Source of the DNA: Marinomonas sp. IMCC 4694
GTDB lineage: Bacteria; Pseudomonadota; Gammaproteobacteria; Pseudomonadales; Marinomonadaceae
NCBI RefSeq assembly: GCF_008122525.1
Contig: NZ_VSRV01000001.1
Coordinates: 1,116,001-1,180,000, forward strand
DNA length: 64,000 nucleotides
Direction: 5' to 3'
Shown piece by piece: positions 1 to 8,944 of the stretch. A model generated the notes under the pieces. The model did no database searches. It saw only the letters and a list, made by a program, of their open reading frames with translations, and was not told the DNA's origin. The translations under genes and the position numbers were made by a program. The number at the start of each line of letters is the position of its first letter. Positions within the stretch are counted from its first letter, which is position 1.

Positions 1-254
1 GCGGTTTCAGAAAGGTCGCCTTCTACTTGTACCCAATAAGTTTTGGGCAATTTAAAATCAGGCGACGCAATAACATGTTGTAAAGCGCCTTGATCGGTTA
101 AGAGCAGAAGGCCTTCGGAGTCGTAGTCGAGTCGCCCAGCAGGGTAAAAATCCGGTGCATCTATGTAATTTGCCAGCGTGTCTTTCTCGCCCTCGACAGA
201 AAACTGACTGAGTACACGAAAAGGTTTGTTAAATAAAATTAAATTAGAAGTCAT
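1..254 (-). CDS. rluE: 23S rRNA pseudouridine synthase RluE, N-terminal part (cut by window edge)
   Basis: The reading frame opens with ATG at 254 and runs off the left edge after about 84 codons. The visible protein starts MTSNLILFNKPFRVLSQF and contains GRLDYDSEGLLLLT, the catalytic-aspartate motif of the RsuA/RluB/E/F pseudouridine synthases, followed by the KTYWVQVEG strand. The very short N-terminus without an S4 domain and the LFNKP start fit RluE, which modifies U2457 of 23S rRNA in E. coli; RluF or RsuA would carry an S4 domain first. It is transcribed away from clpS. The family assignment is firm; the choice of RluE within the family is likely. Confidence 0.85.
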   Translation of the reverse strand, partial: MTSNLILFNKPFRVLSQFSVEGEKDTLANYIDAPDFYPAGRLDYDSEGLLLLTDQGALQHVIASPDFKLPKTYWVQVEGDLSET

Positions 255-599
255 TTTTATGAGTGTAGTTGAGTGTAATTAAGTGCCGTAAAACCCATAT
301 TTACCAAGGATTTTTTACTTTTTATCAAATGCTAAGATAACAAACTTGTCACAGGATAGCGATGGCTGCCTAGTTTGGTAGGCGAGAGCTCGGTTTATTA
401 AACGTGTTTACAATAAACATCACAACTAACCCGCTGTGTTTGATTGATTACCTCTTAGCTCGCCCCCATAAAACTTAAAAGGTCATTTGGCGTTTGTAAA
501 ATCTAAGTGGTAATCTGTAATGCGTAACATGACGTATATAAATAATAATAGGCCAAAGTTTGGCCTATTATGTGAACAGTGTAGCCACAGAGGCGTGGA
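255..599. other. intergenic region upstream of clpS, no gene seen
   Basis: About 345 bases between divergent rluE and clpS. I see no open frame worth calling; in related genomes cspD or icd sit near clpS but neither is here. The stretch carries two small inverted repeats (GCCTA/TAGGC at 368-383 and a 9-bp one at 546-570) and must hold the promoters of both flanking genes. Confidence 0.5.
546..570. repeat. 9-bp inverted repeat just upstream of clpS
   Basis: TAATAGGCC and GGCCTATTA flank a 7-base loop, ending 29 bases before the clpS start. There is no T-run after it, so it is not a standard terminator. It may be an operator or a hairpin in the clpS leader; both are inference. Confidence 0.45.
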
Positions 600-950
600 A
601 TGATTGTAGATCAGAAAATTAAACTAACATCAGAAGATGACGAGCAACATGGGCATTCGAATATTGCCATTGCGCCAGAAGAGACCGAGTTGAAACCACC
701 TTCCTTGTATCAGGTTGTGTTGTTTAATGATGACTACACGCCAATGGATTTTGTCGTGTTTGTATTGCAGCGTTTTTTTTCGATGGAAGGAGAGAAGGCA
801 AACCAAGTAATGTTAGAAGTACACATGAAAGGAAAAGGTGTGTGTGGAATTTATCCTTTTGATATTGCCGAAACCAAAGTAGCAATGGTACAACAGTTCG
901 TAGAGCAAAATGAGCACCCTTTAATGTGCGACCTACAAAAAGTCGACTGA
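600..950 (+). CDS. clpS: ATP-dependent Clp protease adaptor ClpS
   Basis: ClpS binds proteins with destabilising N-terminal residues and hands them to the ClpAP protease in the cytoplasm. The 116-residue protein has an unstructured acidic N-terminal tail (about residues 1-33) and the conserved core from PPSLYQVVLFNDDYTPMDF, including the NDD and M residues that form the N-degron pocket, and the later H...GKGVCGIYPFDIAETK segment. Length is slightly above the 106 residues of E. coli ClpS. clpA begins 20 bases downstream, so the two form an operon. The aat gene nearby produces substrates for this pathway. Confidence 0.97.
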   Translation: MIVDQKIKLTSEDDEQHGHSNIAIAPEETELKPPSLYQVVLFNDDYTPMDFVVFVLQRFFSMEGEKANQVMLEVHMKGKGVCGIYPFDIAETKVAMVQQFVEQNEHPLMCDLQKVD

Positions 951-970
951 TTCAGAGTGAGGGCATAGCA

Positions 971-3223
971 ATGTTAGACAAAGAACTAGAGCAAACCCTA
1001 AACACCGCGTTTAAAGCGGCGCGTGACAAGTGCCATGAATTCATGACAGTAGAGCATTTATTACTTGCTCTTATTGATAACAGCGCCGCGTCTAGTGTGC
1101 TTAAAGCGTGTGGCGTTGATGTAACGGTTTTAAGTAAAGAGCTTGAAGAGTTTGTTGACAGCACAACACCACTTATTCCTAACGACGACGAAGAGCGCGA
1201 AGTGCAGCCTACCTTAGGGTTTCAACGTGTCCTTCAGCGTGCTGTTTTTCATGTGCAATCTTCTGGCAAGCGCGAAGTCACCGGTGCCAACGTGCTGGTA
1301 GCGATTTTTAGTGAGCAAGAAAGCCAAACCGTGTATCTGTTGAAACGACATGGCGTGGCAAGAATCGACGTCGTCAACTTTGTAGCTCATGGTATTTCTA
1401 AGTCAGGCGATACGGCGCCACAAGGGGAGCAAGACGAAGAGGTCGAAGATACCGCAACGGCTCCTTTGCAAAAATTCGCGACCAATCTCAACGAAGAAGC
1501 CAAAGCCGGTAAAATAGACAAACTAATAGGACGTGAATACGAAGTAGAGCGAGTAATTCAAACCTTGTCTCGTCGTCGTAAAAATAACCCTTTATTGGTT
1601 GGCGAGTCTGGAGTGGGTAAAACTGCCATCGCAGAAGGCTTAGCAAAACGCATCGTGGATGGTCAGGTGCCCGATGTTATCGCCGATGGCGTGGTGTATT
1701 CATTGGATTTAGGTGCCTTGTTAGCCGGTACTAAGTATCGAGGGGATTTCGAGAAACGCCTCAAGCAGTTGTTGAATGAATTGAAAAAACTGCCTAATGC
1801 GATTTTGTTTATTGATGAAATTCACACCATTATCGGTGCGGGTGCCTCGTCTGGTGGGGTGATGGACGCATCCAATTTACTCAAACCAGTTCTAAGTTCT
1901 GGTGGTTTGCGTTGTATCGGATCGACCACTTTCCAAGAATTTCGTGGTGTGTTTGAAAAAGACCATGCGCTGGCGCGTCGTTTCCAAAAAATTGATGTAA
2001 ATGAGCCTAGTGTAGACGACACCTACCAAATTTTAAAAGGCATTATAGGGGCGTTTGAAGATCATCATCAGGTGAAATACGAAGAGCCTGCGTTGTTGGC
2101 GGCCGCAGAATTAGCTCAGCGTTATGTGACCGATCGTCATATGCCAGACAAAGCCATCGATGTGATTGACGAAGCGGGCGCTTATCAGCGTTTACAACCC
2201 GAAGATCAGCGTACGGGTGTGATTACCGTGGCCGATATTGAAGACATAGTGTCCAAAATCGCCAGAGTGCCAGTAAGAGCCGTTAACTCAGACGACAGAC
2301 AAGTCTTGTCGAACCTTGAGCGCAATTTGAAAATGGTGGTGTTTGGGCAAGATAGCGCCATTACCACCTTATCCGCAGCGATTAAGTTGTCTCGTGCTGG
2401 CCTTAAAGCAGAACAAAAGCCCATAGGCTCCTTTCTAATGGCGGGACCCACTGGCGTCGGTAAAACCGAAGTTACTAAGCAGCTGGCGAAACAGCTAGGC
2501 TTGGAGCTAATCCGTTTTGATATGTCGGAATACATGGAGCGCCATGCCGTATCTCGTTTGATCGGTGCGCCACCAGGTTATGTTGGTTTTGATCAGGGCG
2601 GTTTATTAACCGAAGCGGTCACTAAAAACCCACACAGCGTTGTTTTGTTAGATGAAATTGAGAAAGCACACCCAGAAGTATTTAATTTACTTTTACAAGT
2701 GATGGATCACGGCACCTTGACAGACAACAACGGCCGCAAAGCGGATTTTCGTAATGTGATCTTGGTGATGACGTCTAACGCGGGAGCCGAAGAATTGGCG
2801 CGTCGTTCGATTGGCTTCTCAAGTCAGGATAACTCGACCGATGGCATGGAAGTGATCAATCGTACCTTCACGCCAGAATTTAGAAACCGATTAGATGCAG
2901 TGATTCAGTTCCAGCAACTGGACGAACGCATTATCTTTAATGTGGTGGACAAATTCTTGGTGGAACTGCAAGCTCAGCTTGACCCTAAAGGTGTGTTGTT
3001 GGATGTATCTGACACCGCAAGGGGTTGGTTAGCCAGTAAAGGCTATGACCGTCAGATGGGCGCTCGTCCGATGGCGCGCGTGATTCAGGAACACCTGAAA
3101 AAACCCTTAGCGGAGTATATCTTGTTTGGTGACTTGAACGAAGGCGGCCATGTTAAAGTGGCGCTGGATGAAAAGAGTGACGAACTGAAATTTGAAGTGA
3201 TCAAAGAAACCGTCGTGCATTAA
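971..3223 (+). CDS. clpA: ATP-dependent Clp protease ATP-binding subunit ClpA
   Basis: ClpA is the double-ring AAA+ unfoldase that feeds ClpP. From ATG 971 the protein has 750 residues (E. coli 758): a Clp-N double repeat at about 1-140, first AAA domain with Walker A GESGVGKT near 211 and Walker B LFIDEIH, second AAA domain with GPTGVGKT near 492, and an RSIGFSS loop near 613 matching the ClpP-docking IGF/IGL tripeptide. An in-frame ATG at 926 lies inside clpS and is less likely; MLDKELEQTLN at 971 matches the family N-terminus. It is co-transcribed with clpS and ends just before a strong terminator. Confidence 0.97.
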   Translation: MLDKELEQTLNTAFKAARDKCHEFMTVEHLLLALIDNSAASSVLKACGVDVTVLSKELEEFVDSTTPLIPNDDEEREVQPTLGFQRVLQRAVFHVQSSGKREVTGANVLVAIFSEQESQTVYLLKRHGVARIDVVNFVAHGISKSGDTAPQGEQDEEVEDTATAPLQKFATNLNEEAKAGKIDKLIGREYEVERVIQTLSRRRKNNPLLVGESGVGKTAIAEGLAKRIVDGQVPDVIADGVVYSLDLGALLAGTKYRGDFEKRLKQLLNELKKLPNAILFIDEIHTIIGAGASSGGVMDASNLLKPVLSSGGLRCIGSTTFQEFRGVFEKDHALARRFQKIDVNEPSVDDTYQILKGIIGAFEDHHQVKYEEPALLAAAELAQRYVTDRHMPDKAIDVIDEAGAYQRLQPEDQRTGVITVADIEDIVSKIARVPVRAVNSDDRQVLSNLERNLKMVVFGQDSAITTLSAAIKLSRAGLKAEQKPIGSFLMAGPTGVGKTEVTKQLAKQLGLELIRFDMSEYMERHAVSRLIGAPPGYVGFDQGGLLTEAVTKNPHSVVLLDEIEKAHPEVFNLLLQVMDHGTLTDNNGRKADFRNVILVMTSNAGAEELARRSIGFSSQDNSTDGMEVINRTFTPEFRNRLDAVIQFQQLDERIIFNVVDKFLVELQAQLDPKGVLLDVSDTARGWLASKGYDRQMGARPMARVIQEHLKKPLAEYILFGDLNEGGHVKVALDEKSDELKFEVIKETVVH

Positions 3224-3241
3224 AACACGTTTTTTAGACAT

Positions 3242-3271
3242 AAAAAAACCGGACGTAAATCCGGTTTTTTT
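3242..3271 (+). terminator. Rho-independent terminator after clpA
   Basis: A stem of AAAAACCGGA and TCCGGTTTTT with a short loop is followed by further T residues. It also has A-tracts on the other side and could act on the infA transcript arriving from the minus strand. Confidence 0.85.
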
Positions 3272-3328
3272 ATGTCTTCTGTTTGCGTTATTTCGTCAAA
3301 AACAAAGCAACACTAAAAACTCTGCCAA

Positions 3329-3547
3329 TTAACGCGCGCGGTAAACGATACGGCCCTTGGTAAGGTCGTAGGGCGTTAATTCAACTTTTACCTTGTCACC
3401 GGTTAAAATACGAATGTAGTTTTTGCGCATTTTTCCAGAGATATGAGCGATTACAACGTGTCCGTTTTCTAATTCGACACGGAACATGGTATTAGGCAAC
3501 GTATCAATGATAGTGCCCTCCATTTCTAAGCCTTCTTCTTTTGCCAC
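3329..3547 (-). CDS. infA: translation initiation factor IF-1
   Basis: IF-1 binds the A site of the 30S subunit during initiation. The 72-residue product begins MAKEEGLEMEGTI and ends GRIVYRAR, with the S1-type OB fold signature HVVIAHISGKMRKNYIRI, and has exactly the usual length. It is convergent with clpA and lies downstream of aat on the same strand. In Pseudomonas and many relatives an arginyl-tRNA-protein transferase (ate/bpt) lies between aat and infA; here there are only 225 non-coding bases. Confidence 0.98.
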   Translation of the reverse strand: MAKEEGLEMEGTIIDTLPNTMFRVELENGHVVIAHISGKMRKNYIRILTGDKVKVELTPYDLTKGRIVYRAR

Positions 3548-3772
3548 AATATGTGTCCTATGGTATTAAAACTGTCTATTAATTAGTAGACGCCGACCAT
3601 ACCTTCTTCGGAGGTCTACGGACGAAGAGAAAAAATGTTCCTCTTGGTCGATTGAGCGCTAAATGTTGACACTTAGGATTACGTATTTAGCGACGTCTGA
3701 ATTTTGATCGAGCGTATTTTGCCTAAAAAAGCGCCGTAAGGCAAATCGAGTTACGGTTTAATGCGCTCTATT

Positions 3773-4522
3773 TTAGCGAAAAATGGGCTGTTTTTGCTGT
3801 CGTTGGCCTATTTCGATCAACGCGACGTTCTTTTGTATCGTCGATATTCGCTGTTTTAGTCCTGTGCAAAAGGCTTCCCGAGTGACGCATCTTGCCCCCA
3901 AGGAAAGCAAATGATCCGATTCGACTTGGCAATCGATGAGCGTGATGCCGCAGTCTTTGGCAAGGTCGCAAAAGAGTTTAAGCGCAACCTTAGAGGCATT
4001 CGGTTGCAGCGAAAACATGGATTCACCAAAAAACACCTCACCCATAGCAACGCCGTAAAAGCCTCCAATAAGCTCGTCCTCACGCCATATTTCTATCGAA
4101 TGAGCGAAGCCCATGCTGTGAAGCTGGGTGTAAGCGGCTTGAATGTCTTTAGAGATCCAGGTGCCTTCTTTGTCAGCTCGTAGCGCGGCGCAGTGGTGAA
4201 TCACGCGTTCAAAGGCGGCATTGACAGAGAACGTCCAAGGGGTGTTTTTTACGGTTTTATTTAAAGACTTAGCACAGTGAAATTGCTCTGGGAGAAGTGT
4301 GCAGCGTTCTTTAGGATGCCACCATAAAATCGGATCTGGATCGCTGTACCAAGGAAAAAAACCGTTACGGTAAAGGTGAAGTAACCGTGTTGACGACAAG
4401 TCCCCTCCAACGGCGCAAAGCCCTTCTGGATCGAGCAAGGCGTTGTCTGGATCGGGAGTGTCGTAAGGGGAACCTGTGAGCCATACGAGCTCTTGTTGTT
4501 TGGCGTTATTAGGGGGAGTCAT
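3773..4522 (-). CDS. aat: leucyl/phenylalanyl-tRNA-protein transferase
   Basis: Aat transfers Leu or Phe from aminoacyl-tRNA to proteins with N-terminal Lys or Arg, marking them for ClpS/ClpAP. The 249-residue protein shows the family blocks PDPDNALLDPEGLCAVGGDL, YRNGFFPWYSD, WWHPKER and the GNAT-like GGFYGVAMGEVFFGESMFS, then a CQVESDHLLSLGA segment. It is a little longer than the E. coli enzyme (234), mostly at the C-terminus (residues about 225-249), which is Gln-rich and may be dispensable. Placement beside infA, clpA and clpS puts the modifying enzyme, adaptor and unfoldase of one degradation route together. Confidence 0.96.
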   Translation of the reverse strand: MTPPNNAKQQELVWLTGSPYDTPDPDNALLDPEGLCAVGGDLSSTRLLHLYRNGFFPWYSDPDPILWWHPKERCTLLPEQFHCAKSLNKTVKNTPWTFSVNAAFERVIHHCAALRADKEGTWISKDIQAAYTQLHSMGFAHSIEIWREDELIGGFYGVAMGEVFFGESMFSLQPNASKVALKLFCDLAKDCGITLIDCQVESDHLLSLGARCVTREAFCTGLKQRISTIQKNVALIEIGQRQQKQPIFR

Positions 4523-5068
4523 TCGTTACTGATGAGCCTTTTTTGTTTGATTTTTGAACATGTTAGGGTGATTAGAGAGATTGTATTTATAGGCAGCAAT
4601 ACTGTCTTAAAAAAATAACAAAATAAATTAAAGAATCAACATCACCTACCGATACATGAAGTAAGGAAGAAAAAATATTCAGCTTGCGACTTACTGACAC
4701 AATGTTATGCTTGACTCATTAAATAAAGCATGAAAAAAGCACACAAAATGTATCTCGCATGCTGGGTTGAGTGTTTTTTGCTCAAACCGGCGAGTAAAAT
4801 GGAAAAAAAGAGAAAAAAAGTGCACGGAGTGCTTGACCAGTAATGGAAAACTTGGTTTTAATCGATGTAGTCCAAAACGGTAGCTCGAAAGTTCATTGAA
4901 TGCGGTGTTGGGAACTACAATTAATCTTGCTTTTTAGTGATTGTCACAAAAGCGAAACTGATTGGTTTTAAGATACGAGGGTCGTTGTTTTTCAACGAGT
5001 CTTATAATGATAAAGATCAATCAATAGGTCTACTAGACCACATAATATAATATAAAGGGGAATCTTGA
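4523..5068. other. long intergenic region between aat and the porin gene
   Basis: These 546 bases between two divergent genes hold no credible open frame. The segment is AT-rich with many A-runs, as often seen ahead of strongly expressed porin genes. The right end carries the porin promoter elements, annotated separately. I see no tRNA or riboswitch fold. Confidence 0.5.
4982..5039 (+). promoter_or_regulatory. porin promoter region with two palindromes
   Basis: A perfect TATAAT hexamer lies at 5003-5008 without a good -35 match. Immediately upstream TCGTTG/CAACGA (4982-4998, 5-base loop) forms an inverted repeat where a -35 would be, so it is a candidate operator. Within the leader, GGTCTACTAGACC at 5027-5039 is a perfect palindrome. 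The weak -35 suggests an activator, which is inference. Confidence 0.45.
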
Positions 5069-5944
5069 ATGAAAGCGACTAAACTTGCTTCTGTGTTTGC
5101 GGTAACTGCTCTTGCGGCTGCTGTTTCTTCAACTACTTTTGCAGCTGAGGCAGTTATCTCTGGTCAAGCTGGTCTTGAGTATCGTTTACTTGGTGATACC
5201 CATGCTGATGCTGCAGGCGCAGCTGCCAATAACAATACTTGGAGAAGCAAAGGTGAGCTTAATTTAAATGTTGATACAGGTGTTGTCGCGGCTCTTGTTG
5301 AGTTTCGTGAGAATGTAGCAACTATTGTTAAAGCAACAGTAACTCAAGGTGCTGTATCTTTTGGTGACTTCGATGGGTCTATCTCTGATGATGCTTACTT
5401 GAAAGCAACACGAGTAATTGAAGGTGAATACGGTGACGGTTCTAAAACTGATCTAGGTGTTCGTTATGATCTTGGATCAGGTTTGGTTGTTGCACTAGAA
5501 ATGAAAACTGATCAAGACGGTGTTGGTTTTGCAGCAGACTATAGCGTAGATCTAGGCATGGCTTCTCTTGATCTTTCAGCTGGTACTTATGCTGGTGAAA
5601 GTTCTGCTAAAGTTAAAGATGAAGTGTCTAACTATGCAATAGGTGTTTCTGTTCCAGTTGGACCAGCAACATTTATAGCTTCATATGCTGGTGGTACAAC
5701 AACTACTGGTACAACTGATACTGATATTGGTGTTACTACAGTAGGTGTTACTTTTGCAGTATCTGATGCGTTTACTCTTGGTATTCAGAACTCAACTGAC
5801 TTAGAGGCTGCTGCAGGTACAGACGATAACAACACTGAAGTTGCTGCTTTCTATACAGCTGGTGATATCACTTATTATGCAGCGGCTCTTTCTGGTGATG
5901 ATCTAAAAGAAGAGACTCGTATTGGTGCTAAAGCTTCTTTCTAA
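5069..5944 (+). CDS. outer-membrane porin
   Basis: The 291-residue product starts with a classic signal peptide (KATKLASVFAVTALAAAVSS, cleavage probably after TFA at about residue 25), followed by a glycine-, aspartate- and threonine-rich sequence of alternating beta strands and ends in KASF, the terminal phenylalanine that the Bam machinery recognises. This pattern fits the small Gram-negative porins of marine gammaproteobacteria; the channel's substrate cannot be read. A strong AAAGGGG ribosome site precedes ATG 5069. Codon use is strikingly biased towards a few GCT, GGT, GTT codons compared with neighbours, consistent with very high expression. Confidence 0.85.
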   Translation: MKATKLASVFAVTALAAAVSSTTFAAEAVISGQAGLEYRLLGDTHADAAGAAANNNTWRSKGELNLNVDTGVVAALVEFRENVATIVKATVTQGAVSFGDFDGSISDDAYLKATRVIEGEYGDGSKTDLGVRYDLGSGLVVALEMKTDQDGVGFAADYSVDLGMASLDLSAGTYAGESSAKVKDEVSNYAIGVSVPVGPATFIASYAGGTTTTGTTDTDIGVTTVGVTFAVSDAFTLGIQNSTDLEAAAGTDDNNTEVAAFYTAGDITYYAAALSGDDLKEETRIGAKASF

Positions 5945-5983
5945 GACTTTACTTTTAAAAGTGTTTTCTTAAAAGTAGTCTTT
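5943..5983 (+). repeat. imperfect inverted repeat directly after the porin stop
   Basis: AAGACTTTACTTTTAA pairs imperfectly with TTAAAAGTAGTCTT, with about ten bases between. It begins at the stop codon and precedes the real terminator, so it could shield the mRNA 3' end from exonucleases. This role is inference. Confidence 0.5.
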
Positions 5984-5996
5984 CTTAGTTAAAGCG

Positions 5997-6025
5997 AAAG
6001 CCAACCCTTTGGGTTGGCTTTTTTT
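5997..6025 (+). terminator. Rho-independent terminator of the porin gene
   Basis: AAAGCCAACCC and GGGTTGGCTTT form an 11-bp stem with a TTT loop, followed by a T-run. Confidence 0.92.
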
Positions 6026-6104
6026 ATGGTAAGCTTAGCGAACTTGTCGCTCCGTGATATGGAGTCAATTTTGTTTTGCTTGGCATAAGATAGGAAGGCG
6101 TGTT

Positions 6105-8822
6105 TTGTCAGAAAAAATGAGTGAGTCGGTACGATCACCAATTTGGGATATGTTTGCCAAACAGGCAGCGTTTATTACTGCCCTATTGTTATTATTCTTT
6201 TTTGGGTTGGCGACCTATACTTACAACCCAGCTGATGCGGGTTGGTTTTATTCTGGTAGCGGTGCAGCGACTCAGAACTCTATGGGGCCAATCGGTGCTG
6301 TTATCGCAGATTTAGCATCTGGCTTTTTTGGTTCTTTGTTTTATTCCTTACCGCCTTTGTTTTTTTGGGTAGCCATCATTATATGGCGCAACCCTCATTC
6401 TTTATTGCCTCTCAATAATGCCTTGCTCTGTACTATTGGCAGCATTTTGTATTTATCTTTTGGCTCTGTGTTGTGTTTTTTGCATACCGTTGGTGAACCA
6501 TCATTGCAATATGGCACTGGCGGCATCTTAGGGCGCGGTCTTGGTGTCTTGTTATATGGCTTTATTGGCTACGACGGAGCGACGTTAGTCAGTCTCGCCT
6601 TGGTTGTGCTGTCTTTTACTTTGTTGGCGCAACTGCATTGGTTAAGCCTGATGGATGGATTGGGTGAAAAGGCTTTTGCGTTGATTATGCATATTCGACA
6701 AAAATGGTCAGCTCGACAAGAGTTGAGACATCAGAAAAAAGCGGATCTAGATGGGGCTGTTGACGATATTATTGAAGAACCTGCCATCGTCAGAAAAAGG
6801 CGTTTAGCTAAAAAAGACACGGCTGAAACGAAAGAGGCAGACCGTATTGAGTTGGATGATTCCAATGATGTGGATGTGCAGGAAGGTAAAAGGTCTCGAT
6901 TTGGCTTTTTGTCTTTATTGTCTAAATCAAAGGACAGATCATCGAAAGATGCTGTGACGGAGGAATCGTCGAATCGCGTCCATGAAGAACCTGAGTTTGG
7001 TGGTCTGGATGAGCTGTCTCTAGATGATGAGGTAAACTTTGGTGATACGCTTTACATAGAAGAGTCTTGGGATACGCCAAAACCCAAGCCAACCGCTGCG
7101 GCGGATACTGCCTCGCCAGTGACGGATAATTCAGCTACAGATCAAGAGCCTTCTCAGATCCAAGTACCTTCATCTACTGTTTCTAAAGAGCAAGCGGATG
7201 CCATGTTGTTTGAAGAGGATTCAGCTTTTGTTATTCCTCCTGCTCATAAGCCAGCGTTTCGAACGTTATCGGAAGCCAAGCAATTGGATTCTCTTTCTGG
7301 GCCTTATTCCGATGAAGCTGAGAGTAATAAAAAAGCAGAAGTTTACTCTTTGCCTGATCGCTCGGTTCTCACCAAGCCAAAACCTAAGCAGGGTGGTTAC
7401 TCTGAAGATGAGCTGCTGGCGCTGTCAGAATTACTGGAGCAACGTTTACAAGATTTTGGCGTGAAAGCCGAAGTGGTTGAGGTAAACCCAGGACCAGTTA
7501 TCACGCGTTTTGAAATTCAGCCAGCACCGGGTGTGAAAGTATCCAGAATCACGAATTTAGCAAAAGATCTTGCCCGTTCTTTAAGCGTTATGAGTGTGCG
7601 AGTGGTAGAAGTCATTGCGGGTAAATCCACCATTGGTATTGAAATTCCCAATCAGGTGCGGGACACGGTGTATTTTTCTGAGGTCATTAACTGCGAAGCC
7701 TATGACCGTTCCTCTTCGCCGCTCACCTTGTCCCTCGGTCATGATATTTCGGGTGAGCCTGTGGTGGTGGATTTGGCAAAAATGCCCCACGTATTGGTGG
7801 CGGGCACGACCGGCTCGGGTAAATCGGTCGGTGTGAATGCGATGATTTTAAGCATGTTGCTCAAATCGACCCCAGACGAAGTGCGTATGATCATGGTGGA
7901 TCCCAAAATGTTGGAGTTGTCGATTTATGAAGGCATTCCGCATCTGTTAACACCGGTGATTACCGATATGAAAGACGCTGCGAATGGCTTGCGTTGGTCG
8001 GTCGATGAAATGGAGCGACGGTACAAGCTGATGTCGAAATTGGGCGTGAGAAACATTGCCGGTTATAACAAAAAAGTGCGTGATGCGATCGAGGCGGGTG
8101 AGCCCATTCAAGACCCCTTGTGGCAACCAGAAATGGCGATGTTCTCAGAAGACGGTGTGGCGCGAAGCGTGCCGTATTTAGAGCCGCTGCCTTACATTGT
8201 GATTGTGGTGGACGAATTTGCCGATATGATGATGATCGTCGGTAAAAAAGTCGAAGAGCTGATCGCTCGTATTGCGCAAAAAGCCCGCGCGGCGGGTATT
8301 CATTTGATCTTAGCCACACAGCGACCTTCGGTGGATGTGATCACGGGGTTGATTAAGGCGAACATTCCGACACGAATGGCGTTCCAAGTTTCGTCTAAGA
8401 TCGACTCCCGTACTATTCTTGATCAAGGCGGTGCGGATCAATTATTAGGCATGGGAGATATGCTGTATCTTCCTGCTGGTTTGCCAACGCCAATACGCGT
8501 GCATGGGGCCTTTGTGTCAGATGAAGAGGTTCATGCGGTGGTTGAAGAGTGGAAGTTAAGAGGTGAGCCTGAATACATCAATGATGTGGTGGTGAACCCT
8601 GAAGATTTAATGTCGGGCGACGACAGTGAAGACAAAGACGCTTTGTACGATGAAGCCGTTAAAATTGTTATTGAAACCCGCAAAGCGTCTATTTCATCGG
8701 TTCAGCGACGTCTCAAAATTGGCTACAACCGAGCGGCTAATTTAGTGGAAGCGATGGAGGCGGCGGGTTTAGTAGGCCCCATGGGCACAAATGGACAGCG
8801 AGATATTTTAATACCCGAATAG
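6105..8822 (+). CDS. ftsK: DNA translocase FtsK
   Basis: FtsK anchors at the division septum and pumps chromosomal DNA to aid dimer resolution and segregation. The protein has four or so membrane helices in the first ~200 residues, a charged low-complexity linker (about 200-450), the motor domain with Walker A GTTGSGKS near 568 and Walker B IVIVVDEFADMMM near 697, and a C-terminal gamma winged helix (SSVQRRLKIGYNRAANLVEAME) that reads KOPS sites. TTG 6105 is chosen because AGGAAGG lies 6 bases upstream; ATG 6117 is the main alternative. At 905 residues it lacks the very long linker of E. coli FtsK. Confidence 0.95.
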   Translation: MSEKMSESVRSPIWDMFAKQAAFITALLLLFFFGLATYTYNPADAGWFYSGSGAATQNSMGPIGAVIADLASGFFGSLFYSLPPLFFWVAIIIWRNPHSLLPLNNALLCTIGSILYLSFGSVLCFLHTVGEPSLQYGTGGILGRGLGVLLYGFIGYDGATLVSLALVVLSFTLLAQLHWLSLMDGLGEKAFALIMHIRQKWSARQELRHQKKADLDGAVDDIIEEPAIVRKRRLAKKDTAETKEADRIELDDSNDVDVQEGKRSRFGFLSLLSKSKDRSSKDAVTEESSNRVHEEPEFGGLDELSLDDEVNFGDTLYIEESWDTPKPKPTAAADTASPVTDNSATDQEPSQIQVPSSTVSKEQADAMLFEEDSAFVIPPAHKPAFRTLSEAKQLDSLSGPYSDEAESNKKAEVYSLPDRSVLTKPKPKQGGYSEDELLALSELLEQRLQDFGVKAEVVEVNPGPVITRFEIQPAPGVKVSRITNLAKDLARSLSVMSVRVVEVIAGKSTIGIEIPNQVRDTVYFSEVINCEAYDRSSSPLTLSLGHDISGEPVVVDLAKMPHVLVAGTTGSGKSVGVNAMILSMLLKSTPDEVRMIMVDPKMLELSIYEGIPHLLTPVITDMKDAANGLRWSVDEMERRYKLMSKLGVRNIAGYNKKVRDAIEAGEPIQDPLWQPEMAMFSEDGVARSVPYLEPLPYIVIVVDEFADMMMIVGKKVEELIARIAQKARAAGIHLILATQRPSVDVITGLIKANIPTRMAFQVSSKIDSRTILDQGGADQLLGMGDMLYLPAGLPTPIRVHGAFVSDEEVHAVVEEWKLRGEPEYINDVVVNPEDLMSGDDSEDKDALYDEAVKIVIETRKASISSVQRRLKIGYNRAANLVEAMEAAGLVGPMGTNGQRDILIPE

Positions 8823-8883
8823 CGACCGCTGTGTTAAACGGCTCATATTGAATTGTTTATTGAATCCTTTGTTGGGTTCTTGA

Positions 8884-8936
8884 TTGAATCGTTTATTGGA
8901 TTGTTAGTTGGATTGTTAGTTGAATCGTTTATTGGA
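8884..8936 (+). repeat. short direct repeats upstream of lolA
   Basis: TTGAATCGTTTATTGGA occurs at 8884-8900 and again at 8920-8936; between them GGATTGTTAGTT occurs twice in direct tandem (8898-8909, 8910-8921). Looser copies of the TTGAAT/TTTATTG theme reach back to about 8849. The array fills the gap between ftsK and lolA and ends in the lolA ribosome site. Confidence 0.85.
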
Positions 8937-8944
8937 GAGATAGG

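Noticed and set aside
3911..4183. 90-codon open frame on the plus strand opposite aat
   Set aside because: It lies wholly antisense to the well-conserved aat gene and has no ribosome site or recognisable motif.
4921..4960. Possible CRP site near the porin promoter (GTGA...TCACA)
   Set aside because: The half-sites are only three bases apart instead of six, so it does not fit the CRP consensus.
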